Shown: one piece after another, positions 24,136 to 36,359 of the stretch
How the letters are laid out: the number at the start of each line of letters is the position of its first letter
Position numbering within the stretch: the first letter of the stretch is position 1
DNA from: Cryptomeria japonica
Lineage: Eukaryota > Streptophyta > Pinopsida > Cupressales > Cupressaceae
DNA: 64,000 nt
NCBI RefSeq assembly: GCF_030272615.1
Contig: NC_081412.1
Location: 547,180,488-547,244,487, forward strand
Direction: 5' to 3'
Translations under genes and position numbers: made by a program
Notes under the pieces: model-generated
Databases searched by the model: none
Told to the model about the DNA's origin: nothing
The model's input: only the letters and a program-made list of their open reading frames with translations

Positions 24136-25188
24136 TGTAATGCCCCGCCAGAAACCGTAAAGGAAAACAATACAACTAGGCAACTAAAAGGGTGTAATAA
24201 TTTTTTTTAAAAGAACAAGTGCACTAATTATAACCATTGCATGTCTAAGAACACAACGGAAGACTAACACATGATTTCCTAAGGGTTTCCAATGAAGATT
24301 AATTCACAAATTATGTTAACACCACGGTTAATTTAACTATTCATTTAAATAGGAAAATCAAATGCTTAAGACAAAAACTACACATACATCCATATTCCAT
24401 AATGAAAGAATCAAAGTACTCCAATGCATTCATTTCTCATAGATCATATATACAAAAGATTAAGGCAACTGAAATAACAAACATTCCAATGATTCCTTTA
24501 CAATATCCATAAATACATGGTTACCACAAATACCACGGATTACAAAGTTACAATATGAAGGTTACATAAAAGTTTGATATAATGACCTCAAGGTTTCAAT
24601 TGAATAATGATCATGAACATGAGCTGGTACATGAACCACAAACCAAGAACACCAGTGAAGCCCTTCCTCACCTGAAGATACATTCCAGAACATCTGATGG
24701 GAAGTGGAACTACCACCCGACCATGTGATCCCGAAATGGAACCACCCCACTGTGCTAGGAGATAGTAGAAAACCCTCAAGCAAGCAAAGTAAGACAAGTA
24801 CGAAAGAACTACAAGACTCCGCAAACATCCATGTGACTCAACTCACAAACACTAGTAAATCTAAGGAGAGAGTGTCATCGCATAGCTTAAGATGGATACC
24901 ATGGTACAACCTCCTAGGTCCCGGCTCTCTATCCTAGTAACCTCTCCCAACTTCTGGCTCCAACTAAGTCTCATGCGGACCCTACCAATCCTTTCATGAA
25001 GACAAGGTGGTAAGTTTTCCATTCCAGGCCTTCTCATAACATTATGAGCCCTGTACAAGCACTACACCTATGCACGAGGCACATTATCTTAATTAATATT
25101 TATTCTAACCACCCCCTAATCAATTATTAGGTTATCACTTTTTATCTGACTTCCGACGGGTTATCTTGTCATCCAATTCAGGCACTGC

Positions 25189-26646
25189 CCCCACTCGAAA
25201 GCCACTCTCTCTCATAGGACATTACACAAAAGGTCTCTCTACGAGAACTCTATGGCGACATAGACATCCATACCTAAGCGTGACAAACCATAGGTGAAGG
25301 ATACACAATCACTAACCAAAGATTGACCATTTGGACAAAACACACAATGGCTCACATCAATAAGGTTATACATCAACACCTGACCAAGGAAATATAATAA
25401 CATAGGACACAATGACAACTCAACTAGAATTGCAACAGAATTTAAACTTGACTGAAAGCACCATTTACACAAAATCCTAATACAAGCAATCTTTTCTTAA
25501 AACAGTCAAAATGCATAAATAGCTTTCAAATTAAGATTTCTAGAAAATAAGAACTACAACTATATTAAGACACTATTTAATAAGTCATAAACCTAATGTT
25601 TCATCTTCTCATCGTTCAATTTCAGAGTTTCTCTCTCTATCCTCTAACTCTGTTTCTAGAGGATTGGGTGATCTAATTTTCTAAGAGTTTCACTAAGTTT
25701 AATCTACCAACTTTCATGAAATATATCATTAATGCATCTATACTTGCATGATCATAATTTAAACAATTATAAATTGATTGATATTATGATTCTAACTCTT
25801 CCATTAGAATATTTCATAAATATAAATCTAGATCATTCTTAATCTCTTAAATCCTTTCAACAAAACATACTAGATTTGAGCCAACCTCAAGAAACACGAT
25901 CCATGGCTAAATTACGATCCTTGATAACTTCAAACTGTCTACAATACATCCGGGTTCCAGTACTTTCCACCTCAACGCTCTTCTATCTCATGAGATCTCT
26001 ATTCCAAGTCCTTACCCTTTCTATATTTTGAGAATTTCTTTGATAATAATAAAGTAATTAACACTCATTCAAGAGCATAACCCCTAAGTTCGACACTAAA
26101 TCGGAGATGATCATTGTTGATTTTTTATGACTTGATCGTAAACACATCAAAATCTCCACTATTCCATTTTCCCTAATCTCTTGTCACTCTTCTACGTTCT
26201 TGCTCTCCTCTATCTTGCTCTCTGCTCCAACTTGCTATTTGCTATCTTCTTCTATATCATTTCCTACATTCTCTTCTTCATTCCATTCTCTAATCCTTCA
26301 TTGCATCTCACCTCTCCCTTCTATCCTTCTTCCCTCACTCTTTTTCTTCCTAAATTGTCCTTTCCATTCTCTCTACTCTCTCTTGTCATTCTTCTTATTT
26401 CGTTTCCTCTTATATGCCTCTCTTCTAACTTACCATCTTTCTCTTCCTCCTCTATTCTTCTTATTGTCCTCTCCCTCGAGCCTTCACTATTATTTATACC
26501 ATTCTCATTCTAAATTGTTTGCTATAATCTTGGCCATAACAATGACACCACTAACAATTACAAATCTCTCTTTTAGTTCTAATTGATTTAGAACTCTAAT
26601 GGTTGCATACCTGTCGACAAAGCTTGAATCTATGGTTGACAGATGC
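25189..26646. other. Gypsy LTR sequence missing from the other LTR
   Basis: Pyrimidine-rich stretches (notably 26160-26520, giving Leu/Ser/Phe ORFs) without a recognisable gene. The right LTR jumps over this segment, so it is either LTR sequence deleted there or an extra insertion here. Confidence 0.5.
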
Positions 26647-26729
26647 GTGGGTGCAAGAAGTTGGGTCCCAATTCCGCGGAAGTTTGCGAGAAAAAAAGTT
26701 TGTCGCTAGAAATGAGTGCCCATTTTGTA

Positions 26730-26975
26730 AGAAACGGGCACCTGTTTATCTTCGGAGCCCCGACCCATAAAAATAAAACGGGTGCATGTTTTGAAAAATG
26801 GGTGCCTGTTTAGGATCAGACCACTGTAGAGAAACGGGTGCACGATTTTTAGAAATGGGCACATGTTTCTAAAAATGGGTACCCATTTCTAAAAACGGGC
26901 ACACGTTTCTTAAAGTGCTATAAATTTCAAAACGGGTTCCCGTTTTTTGAATTTTAAATAATGGGTGCCCATTTC
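26730..26975. repeat. Subterminal palindrome cluster (AAACGGGTGCCCGTTT)
   Basis: Eight near-palindromic copies of AAAYGGGYRCCCRTTT and variants lie between 80 and 330 bp from the left end of the second TIR element, for example AATGGGTACCCATT at 26873 and AATGGGTGCCCATT at 26960. The position parallels the TTCGAGCGAA cluster of the larger element although the motif differs. Confidence 0.8.
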
Positions 26976-27844
26976 ATAAAAGATGGAGCGGGAAACACAC
27001 CTATGCCTCGGTTTTGACTTCAGTTTAGGCTTGGTGGGACCAAGCCTATGCTTGGACCTCCAAAAAAATGGCTAAGGCACTGGAATACCAGATTTCTGCC
27101 TTGCCGTAATTTTTTGAAGGTCTTTTTAATCGTATTTTTTGATAAAACAAAAACCCATTAGAGTTATCACTATCTTAATTTCAAAAATGTAAATTTCATA
27201 GTGATATGATTAGTTTTACTATTTTTGCATTATTTATTAATCAAAAGTGGTACCTAAATGTAAAATAGTGAGGTTTAGTAAAACTTTAATAACTTTTTGT
27301 TTTTAGGTTTTTTTGAAAATAAATTATATGACATCAATCTACATATAATTATTTTGAAGATTTAAAAAAAAAAAACTAAAAAATATGAAATTTTCATCAA
27401 ATTATGGTGGTCGTACACCAGATGTTTTGAAAATGTACTTTATAGTCAATTAAAAATTAATTAAAAAATATATATTCAATAAAAAAATAAGAAAAAATAT
27501 TCTCATCAATATTTGGTGTATTAGGTATATTTTCCCAGAAGGATTTGCAAACATTATTTTATTTACGTCAAAATATGGTGGTCGTACACGTGTGGTATGG
27601 TCCTGAAACAGGCATTTTAAAAAAGTGGTTTTTAAATATGCCTACTAAAAAGCAATTTCTACCATGTGGGTATTGAAATAAATTACATATTTGAAAATTA
27701 GACTCTGAGCACTACATTTTCTATTACTAAAGTTTTTTCAGATTCAAACTCCAAGTACCTCAAATTTTGACATCAATTGACAAAAAAATTGAAAAATAGG
27801 GAAAACACTTCCACTTTTTGCCCAAAAGTGGGACTCAACTTCTT

Positions 27845-27849
27845 GCACC
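27845..27849 (+). repeat. Copia target-site duplication, left copy (GCACC)
   Basis: GCACC directly before the left LTR is repeated directly after the right LTR at 34555-34559. Confidence 0.9.
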
Positions 27850-28908
27850 TGTTAGGTCCCGGAGACAACTGAGAGGGGGGGTGTGAATTAGTTGTCTAAT
27901 AAATTCAAACCAAAATCTTACTAACCAGCTTAATGCTTAATACTGTTAAACGAGTTAAGTATGTCGGTAGACAGTGTTAACAGTAAATTGCTATACCAGT
28001 AAGGATTAATGCATGAAACATAAACATAAAGTAATCCACAACACATGACACCAATATTTGTACGTGGAAACCATGTAAGGAGAAAAACCACAGTGGGAAA
28101 CCTTACCCACAATCAGATGATACTACTGCAGATAGTAAGTGTACATAAATGGGGTCTGCACATGTAGAAAGGCCAACATCCTAGAGCTCATTGCTCAATC
28201 ACAAAATGGGAGTCACACTGACTACAATAGGATAGTTAAATCCAATAAGAATGTACTGTACAAAATAGCATCTTCATATGCTGGATTTAGTACCGGTGTA
28301 ATGCTGATATGCTTCTACAAAAACCTATCTTCACCTTCAAATGATGTCTTCGTGTATATCCTTGCTTGATCTCGCATATACCTTCACTTAATTTTTTTCG
28401 CATTCCACATTTGATCTTACAAATAAGATCTTACATTTATACCATACCCTAAGACCAATTTTAGTAGGTCGGCTCTACAAGATATTACAATAAAAACATT
28501 TTACAAACAATATAATATCTGATGCAATAACCGATTGAACATGTCGGCTTAATACATTTACAACAATAATAAATCATCTCCATAGCATGCCATGCTGATC
28601 TGGAAAAGATAAACATACCGGTGTAACCCTAGATAACCTGGACCTATTTGCCGGTAAAAGCAAATATGCAATTATGAATATACCAATGATTAATTCTTCA
28701 AAACAAAGTGTCCTCAAGATATCTTCAACATTGCCAAGAGTCTTCCATATCATTCCAAGTACCAGTGAACAATATATCCTACCGGTGAACCATATACCAG
28801 TAACTGTTGCACAGTTTACATGCTTGTCGGTGAATGTTGTTGGATCTCTAAAGTAGGTGTAGTATTAGGTGTTGACATCAATGACAAAACCATACCAAAA
28901 TACCAACA
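27850..28908 (-). repeat. Copia 3' LTR
   Basis: On the plus strand it begins TGTTAGGTCCCGGAGACAAC and ends AAAATACCAACA. It matches 33494-34554 throughout with scattered substitutions and a length difference in a G run near the start. A related, more diverged LTR-like sequence is at 60672. Confidence 0.95.
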
Positions 28909-28920
28909 ATCTCCCCCTTT
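28909..28920 (-). other. Copia polypurine tract
   Basis: AAAGGGGGAGAT on the minus strand immediately upstream of the 3' LTR. Very similar AAAGGGGGAGA and CAGGGGGAGA motifs occur nearby at about 29119 and 29002. Confidence 0.85.
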
Positions 28921-29282
28921 GGCATTGATGGCAACACAAGATGGAAAAACCATCAAAGTGCCAAAAGAGAAATGCAAAATACAAAAACCAAAAATCTTTG
29001 TTTCTCCCCCTGGGAGTAACATGTGTTTATCCAAATATTATTTTCACTATCAATCTCTCCTTAAATGTGTTTTTCAAAATTTCTCCCCAAAAAGATAATT
29101 TGTTTTTCCATAGATATCTCTCCCCCTTTGACATCAAATGCTAAAGTCACAAAAAGTCAAGTTCATACAAAATACCAACCAATTCAATATACCAACTACT
29201 CCCCTAGAGAAGTAGCTTCCTCATCAAATACTAGAATAAAAGATTTATCTTTTTATTTTGTCGGTTGATGGCAATCAACTGT

Positions 29283-31040
29283 CTAAGTCTCTACCAGTGG
29301 TGGTATGACTCCAAGCTGATCTCTGAGATACTCAAAAGTCTCCTTAGGCAAAGGTTTTGTGAAAATATCTGCAAGTTGTTCTTTAGTATTCACATAAACC
29401 AGTTTTATCTCCTTTTCTTCAACTTTTTCCCTTAGAAAATTCAGTTTGATAGAAACATGTTTTGTTTTAGAATGTAATACTGGATTCTTAGATATATCAA
29501 TTGCTGCAGTGTTATCACAGTATATAGTAATATGTTCCTTGCATTTTACCTTTATGTCTTTCAACATTTGCTTAAGCCATAATACCTATGTACAGTTAGT
29601 TGCTGCTACAACGTATCTTGATTCTGCTATTGATAAAGATGTACAACTCTGTTTCTTACTCAACCAAGAAACTAATCTCTTTCCAAGAAAGAATGCTCCT
29701 CTAGTGGTGCTTTTTCTATCATGTATATCTCCTGCCCAATTTGCATCTGTGTATGCACATAGATCAAAGTTTTCATCTTTAGGATACCATAATCCAAGAT
29801 TTGTTGTGCCTTGTAGGTACCGAAAAATCCTTTTTACTGTTGATTCATGATTTTCCCTAGGATTACTCTGAAATCTAGAAACAATACATACTACATTCAT
29901 AATATCAGGCCTGGTTTGTGTCAAATACAGTAAACCTCCTATCATAGATTTGTATCTAGTTGGATTAACAAGTGTAGATTCATCCCTTTGAGATAATTTG
30001 TCATTTGTAGTCATAGGTGTGCTTACCGGTTTAGAGTTCTCCATCCCAAATTTCTTTAGTAATTATTTCAAGTACTTGGATTGACTCAAAAATATACCAT
30101 TATCAATCTGAGAAATATGCAAACCTAAAAAGAATTTAATTTCTCCAATCATAGACATTTCAAATTCTTGTTGCATTTCAAGAGAAAATTCCTTACATAA
30201 TCCATCTTCTCCTCCAAAGATTATATCATCAACAAATACTTCAATAATCAAGATGTCATCATTAGTTATTTTGTAGTATAAGTTGCTATCTGCATTTCCT
30301 TTAGTAAAACCAATCTTTAAAAGATATTTATCCAACCTTGCATACCAAGCTCTTGGGGCTTGTTTCAATCCATACAGAGCTTTTCTTAACCTACAAACCA
30401 TATCATTCTCATCTATTAAAGAAAATCCATCAGGTTGTTCAATATATACTTCTTCTTCAAGATCTCCATTAAAAAATGCACATTTAATATTCATTTGATA
30501 AACTTTGTAATCCTTGTGAGCTGCAAAAGCCAAGAATAATCTAATTGCCTCAATTTTGGCTACCGGTGCAAAGGTTTCATTGTAATCAACTCCTTCTTTC
30601 TAAGAATATCCCTTACACACTAGTCTTGCTTTATTTCTGACAACCTTACCATCTTCATTAAGTTTGTTTCTAAACACCCATTTAGTTCCAATTACATTTT
30701 TATCCTTAGGCCGGGGAACTAATGTCCAAGTATTATTTTTCTCAATTTGTCCTAATTCTTCTTCCATAGCTTTAATCCAAAATTTATCTTCACATGCCTC
30801 ATTGATAGATGATGGTTCAATTTGAGAAATAAGACTTACCTCTTCATTTGCCAATCTTCCTCTTGTCATAACTCCTTTAAATTTGTTTCCAATTATCTGA
30901 TCTTTAGAATGATTCAATCTTACATACCGGGGTGTCTTAGTTTGTTGTTGTTCTTCAATTATTGTGGAATCTTCTGATGATACTGGGGTAACTGAATCTT
31001 CATTCTGTACCAATGGATTCACTATAGGTTCATTTGTCAT
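29283..31040 (-). pseudogene. Copia reverse transcriptase and RNase H (interrupted)
   Basis: Read from 31040 downward: the integrase-RT linker with NTWTLVPRPKDKNVIGTKW, then TFAPVAKIEAIR, the RT active-site block with FVDDIIF (the copia YVDD variant), and TRPDIM...FRYLQGTTNLG. RNase H follows with TDANWAGD and, after another stop, CDNTAAI and KTKHVSIK...ADIFTKPLP. Stops interrupt at 30600 (TAG), 30063 (TAA) and 29586 (TAG), all in places where the surrounding protein reads on in register. RNase H has AESRY where relatives usually have AEAEY, a further sign of decay. The TAG at 29283 is probably the natural end of pol. Confidence 0.9.
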
Positions 31041-31067
31041 AATTTATGTTGCCGGTTTAGAGTCTAT

Positions 31068-32018
31068 CTACCTTGAAGTTCCTCTGAATTGTTCATCAAT
31101 CTTTACATTTGTACTCTCAACAATTTTCTGCAATCTTTTATTAAAACATCTATATGCCTTGCTCTTAGATGAATAACCAAGAAATATTCCTTCATCACTT
31201 CTAAGATCAAATTTGCCAATATACTCATCTCTTCTAATATAACATTTACTTCCAACAATTCTGAAATATTTAAGAGTAGGAATATTACCAAACCATAGTT
31301 CATGAGGGGTCTTACCGGTTTCACCTTTGATGTGAACTTTGTTGAATGTATAGACAACAATGCTAACCGCCTCTCTCCAATACACATGTGGTAGATTTGC
31401 TTCTGATAACATACTTCTAGCTGCATCCAAGATAGTTATGTTTTTCCTTTCAACAAATCCATTCTGCTGTGGTGTCCGAGGTGCTGATAACTATCTTATG
31501 ATTCCATTCACTTCATAGAATGTATTAAAGTCCTTAGATGTGAATTCTCCTCCTTGATCTGATCTTAAACATTTGATTTTCTTATCGGTTTCATTCTCAA
31601 CCATTGCTTTGAATAGTTTGAACTTTCCAAGTGCTTCAAATTTCTCTCTGAGAAAAGTAACCCAACACATTCTAGAATAGTCATCAATAATTAGCATGAA
31701 ATATCTATCACCTTGTAAGCTTCTAGTTCTAGCTGGACCACATAAATCAATGTGAATTAAATCAAGAGCATTATTGGATTTTTCTGGAATACTTTTGAAA
31801 CTAGCTCTAACTTGTTTTCCAAATTGACATTCCTTACAAATTGTATTCTGAGGTTTCACAATTTTAGGTAGATCTCTAACTACCTTAGAAGTACAGATTT
31901 TTACCATGCAATCAAAGTTTACATGACATAGTCTCTTATGCCATAACTAACTTTCATCTATATGTGCAATTAAGCATGTCTTTTCACTGTTATTCAAATG
32001 AAAGATATTGCCTCTAGT
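31068..32018 (-). pseudogene. Copia integrase region (interrupted)
   Basis: The GAG-pre-integrase motif LWHKRLCHVNF (near 31940) is followed by CKECQFGKQ, the catalytic-core start HIDLCGPARTRS, IDDYSRMCW and SDQGGEF, then TPQQNG...ERKN and the C-terminal part with TPHELWFG and IFLGYSSKSKAYRCF. Stops fall at about 31950 (TAG replacing a conserved Trp next to LWHKR), 31491 (TAG where relatives have Gln before LSAPRTPQQNG) and 31068 (TAG). The reading frame is otherwise retained. Confidence 0.9.
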
Positions 32019-33437
32019 CTAATTACCAGTTGCAATTTCCAAACCAGTTCTATTCATGATTTTACATTTTCCATTTTTAAATTGTAACTGAAATCCCTTC
32101 TCAACTAATTGACCAACACTTAAAAGATTATGCTTTAATCCTTCAACATAGTAGACATTGTTAGTGTTATGTTTGCCATCAAGAGATATTGAACCCTTAC
32201 CTTTGATTGAACAGGCTTTGTCATGTCCAAATCTTACTAAACATCCACTGTATTCTTGAAAGTTCAAGAATTTACCTTTGTCTCCAGTCATATGATGTGA
32301 GAATCCTGAGTCAATAATCCATTCATCCTTTGCTTCAACTTTAGCTGCTAGGGCTTGTTCTACCGGTTGAGCAGTAGGTGTCAGTTGATCTTCTGTTATA
32401 GCAACAAAAACCCATCCATTGTCTATTGGATCCTCATCAGAATCATCAGTCACACCTTCATCAGCAATGTAACAAGATTTGTCTTTGTTCTTTTTAAATC
32501 TGTATCTCTGATATTCAGGATTAGGCTTGTATGTTCTTCTAGCTTCTTCTCTTAGTCTAGCATGTCTATCAGGGCATCGTGAAGCCATATGACCAGTCTT
32601 ATTACAGTTAAAACATTTAAAGGGTGCTTTACCTTCATACTTACTTCCAAGTGGACCTTTAGGCATTTTCCTTGCAAATAGTGCTTCAAGTTCTTCAAGC
32701 TCTTCATTCTCCTTTCTGGATTCTTCAAGTTCTCTTGCATAAAAGGCTCTCCAGTCTGATTTGTCAAATGATGGAGCAAATGATGTTGATGCTTTAAAGG
32801 CCAAATCAGTCTTGATAGTAGCAACAGGACCAAATTCCTCAATTTCAAAAGCTGAAAGTTTTCCAATCAATGTATCCCTAGTTACTGATGTATTAGGCAT
32901 TGTTCTCAACTCATTTATATTAGTAACCTTCATTTTATATGCTGGTGGAAAACCTCTTAAGATTTTTGAAACAATTTCATCCTCACTTAAAGTTCCTCCA
33001 CAACATTTAATACCCAAAACAATTTCATTTACTCTTTCCATAAAAGCAAAAATCCTTTCATCTTCTTCCACTTTCAGATGTTCATACCTGACTCAGAAGC
33101 TTTCAAGTTTTGCAATTTTGACTATGGAATCTCCTTCATTCAGTGTTTCCAAGTGAACCCAAATAGCTTTAGCAGTAGACCTATCTGATAATCCCATGAT
33201 TTGTTGATCTGATAATGCACTCAAAAGTGCTTCTCTTGCTTTACAATCATTCTCTTCATCTTTAGCTAAGGTAGTTGGAGCAGTCTGACTAGCTACAACA
33301 GCAGTATAACCATTCTTAGTAACTTCCCAGATGTCTTTACCAATGCAATTCAGATGTGTCTCCATTCTGATCTTCCATATTCCATAGTTGGTTCCATCAA
33401 GTTTAGGACTGTCCTTCCTGAAATAATTAGTAGACAT
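32019..33437 (-). pseudogene. Copia gag and protease (interrupted)
   Basis: Gag starts at ATG 33437 (MSTNYFRKDSPKLDGTNYG, the usual copia gag opening) and is cut by one TGA at 33093 (CGA to TGA fits). It resumes through the UBN2-like region to the zinc knuckle CFNCNKTGHMASRC (about 32595), a CX2CX4HX4C motif that binds RNA. The aspartic protease follows with WIIDSGFSHHMTG; the Asp-Ser-Gly core is intact. The segment stops at a TAG at 32019. Confidence 0.9.
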
Positions 33438-33479
33438 TGGATCTCCTCAAGCTGTTAAACTTCTGCAAAAGAGGACTAA

Positions 33480-33491
33480 GCTCTGATACCA
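33480..33491 (-). other. Copia primer-binding site (initiator Met-tRNA)
   Basis: TGGTATCAGAGC on the minus strand, two bases inside the 5' LTR. This is the standard plant initiator-Met tRNA primer site. Confidence 0.95.
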
Positions 33492-33493
33492 AT

Positions 33494-34554
33494 TGTTAGG
33501 TCCTGGAGACAACTGAGAGGGGGGGGGGGTGAATCAGTTGTCTAATAAATTCAAACCAAAATCTTATTAACCAACTTAATGCTTAATATTGGTAAATCAG
33601 TTACGTATGCCGGTAGACAATGTTAACAGTAAATTGCTATACAGGTAAGGATTAATGCATGAAACATAAACATAAAGTCATGCACAACATATGACACCAA
33701 TATTTGTACGTGGAAACCCTGTAAGGGGAAAAAACATGGTGGGAAACCTTACCCACAATCAGATGATACTACTGCAGATAGTAAGTGTACATAAATGGGG
33801 TCTGCACATGCAGAAAGGCCAACAGCCTAGAGCTCACTGCTCAATCACAAAATGGGAGTCACACAGACTACAATTGGATAGTTAAATCCAATAAGAATGT
33901 ACTGCACAAAATAGCATCTTCATATGCTGGATTCAGTACCGGTGTAATGTTGATATGCTTCTACAAAAACCTAACTTCACCTTCAAATGATGTCTTCATG
34001 TATATCCTTGCTTGATCTCAGATATACCTTCACTTAATTCTTTTCGCATTCCACATTTGATCTTACGAATAAGATCTTACATTTATACCATACCCTAAGA
34101 CCAATTTCAGTAGGTCGGTTCTACAAGATATTACAATAAAAACATTTTACAAACAATATAATATCCGATGCAATAACCGATTGAACATGTCGGCTTAATA
34201 CATTTACAACAATAATAAATCATCTCCATAGCATGCCATGCTGATCTGGAAAAGATAAACCTGCCAGTGTAACCCTAGATAACCTGGACCTATTTGCCGG
34301 TAAAAGCAAATATGCAATTATGAATATACCAATGATTAATTCTTCAAAACAAAGTGTCCACATGATGTCTTTGACATTACCAAGAGTCTTCCATATCATT
34401 CCAGTTACCGATGAACAATATATCCTGCCGATGAACCATATACCAGTAACTGTTGCATAGTTTAGTTGCTTGCCGGTGAATGTTGCTGGATCTCCATAGT
34501 AGGTGTATTAGTAGGTGTTGACATCAATGACAAAACCATACCAAAATACCAACA
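33494..34554 (-). repeat. Copia 5' LTR
   Basis: On the plus strand it begins TGTTAGGTCCTGGAGACAAC and ends AAAATACCAACA, followed by the target duplication GCACC. It partners 27850-28908. Confidence 0.95.
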
Positions 34555-34563
34555 GCACCCACC

Positions 34564-34998
34564 CAAATTTGCTTACCTATACTCCACGTCTTCACCACTT
34601 CTTGACTTAGCTAGTGCTCAAATTAACAGCATGAGCACGATAATCTATAGATCCATCTACCTTGCGGGGTTAAATACCTTCAAGGCCACGTCTCCTAGTT
34701 TATCGACCAATGACCTCCTATTTACTGTAGTTGTGGGATGCCAGTCTACTGGTTTAATCAAACTCTCTGCCATTTCACCGTGGTTCATGGGGTAATCGGT
34801 GGTGTCGACTCCCTCCAATACCATACTTTCCATGTTAACTTTGCAAGTTAATCCCTACATTAATTCCTACCACCACATATCTTAATGGACATGTTTGCAT
34901 AACGATCGGTGCCACCGTATTCGCTGCAACGTGGGGTATGTATTTACAAAGGGAGGAGGGTGGTCGGTGGCAATACCGACCCCTCCCTTTTATTAAGG
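34564..34998. other. Gypsy LTR sequence to the right of the nested elements
   Basis: Continuation of the left gypsy LTR with no counterpart in the right LTR. It contains a small inverted repeat, GGTCGGT...ACCGACC, near 34952-34980. Confidence 0.45.
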
Positions 34999-35218
34999 GG
35001 GGTGGGCGATATTACTATCAGCCACCCTAGTTATTGTTTTAAATAACTTTCTTAAAACCCGCCACCTTCTATTTTATATATCACATGTTTATTTAAAAGA
35101 AAGTCTAACGTAAAACTTATAAGAAATAAGACATATAATTTAAATTATATATATGTTTAATCATAAATACTTATTTTGAATGGTCATGATCATATAATAA
35201 GGAAATAATAACTTAAGC

Positions 35219-35333
<115 letters not shown>

Positions 35334-36301
35334 GAATATGCGTAATCGACAAATTCAAGTTGTCTACCATTTGACTAACATCTATATAACAACCGATTAA
35401 TTATTTTATACTAGGTCGTAGAATTCAATTGTTCATCTTTTAATTAGTCATATAAAAATAATCAAATTAATCTGAACTATATTCAATTTTGGATATAAAA
35501 ATTTATAATCGATTTCTAATATTTAAAATACATACAACTAAAATGTAATTCTGAAAACCAATTATAAACAATAATTACCACACAAGGAACGTAAAAACAT
35601 AGAATCACTATATATTTCAACTCATTAGTCGATTTTTTGTCCTATATAGACAAATAAAGTGTATCATGCAATAATTAAAAATCATTAAACACACAAACCG
35701 AACAAACCTCAAGTAGATACCCATAAAAGATCAAACAACAAAATACGAAGGCCGAACAAACTGACAAGACGACCAACTAACGACACTCACCCGAGTGTAA
35801 CTGCATAAAATAGGGTCAACTACTATCTCCTCCACTTCCATTGGAAAATATAAGGCACGCTCAGACCTGTGAAGCCAGGTGGAGATGATACCCCGTACCT
35901 ACCCGGTACTTGTACCTGCAATATCCTGCATCACCAAACCACACATGCATATATACAATATAGAAAACACGACATACACACCGATGAAGGAAAATTGCGA
36001 CGTTCCGTGTCTCATCGAAATGAGTGAAGGAAAATCATCCCCTTGCATCCAATACACTCGCAGACACACAACATATAATTCCACATTGCATAGATAAATA
36101 AAGTGTCAATACATAGCAATAATTCATAAAATGCCATAAATCACGAGTACTAAAATACTGCAAATAAGTTAAGCATCTCATATCTAGATAAAGCATGAAA
36201 TAATATCATATAAGTCTGAATAACAAATCATGGTAATGTATCCACTAAAAACAACTAATAAAATATGAGTCCAATGAGTTCAAACAAGTAGGGGTACTAC
36301 A

Positions 36302-36312
36302 TTCTCCCCCCC
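36302..36312 (-). other. Gypsy polypurine tract
   Basis: GGGGGGGAGAA on the minus strand directly before the 3' LTR, whose terminus TGTAGTACC begins at 36301. Confidence 0.85.
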
Positions 36313-36359
36313 AAAACTAGGCTTACTCCTGGAAGCCTAAAACAAATAAGAATACAACT

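Larger units (their letters stand above)
27850..34554 (-). mobile_element. Ty1/copia LTR retrotransposon, near-complete, pol interrupted by stops
   Basis: LTRs at 27850-28908 and 33494-34554 (each about 1.06 kb, TG...CA), a perfect 5-bp target duplication GCACC (27845-27849 and 34555-34559), a primer site complementary to initiator Met-tRNA and a polypurine tract make this structurally complete at 6705 bp. The domain order gag, protease, integrase, RT, RNase H on the minus strand is diagnostic of copia; the RT/RNase H wording is closest to Tork-type elements in my recollection. The LTRs are very similar, so insertion is fairly recent, but the polyprotein has about ten in-frame stops. Confidence 0.95.
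26647..34563. mobile_element. Second TIR element (about 1.2 kb without its nested copia)
   Basis: The left end GTGGGTGCAAGAAGTTGGG is matched in inverse by the sequence at 27829-27849, which continues after the copia element and one copy of its target duplication at 34560. The right TIR was therefore cut by the copia insertion. Read inward from the right end the sequence continues GTCCCACTTTTGGGC, echoing the GTTCCCACTTTTGCC of the 8.4 kb element, so the two appear related. No coding capacity was seen. A target duplication is not evident. Confidence 0.65.

Noticed and set aside
24562-24828. 88-residue minus-strand ORF repeated at 37762-38028
   Set aside because: Both copies are the same position in paired gypsy LTRs; conservation reflects shared insertion, not selection.
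26181-26586. Leu/Ser/Phe-rich ORFs of 110 and 128 residues
   Set aside because: Overlapping frames in a pyrimidine-rich LTR segment, with no domain.
28820-29268. Small plus-strand ORFs over the copia LTR border
   Set aside because: Antisense to a well-supported minus-strand copia element and without domains of their own.
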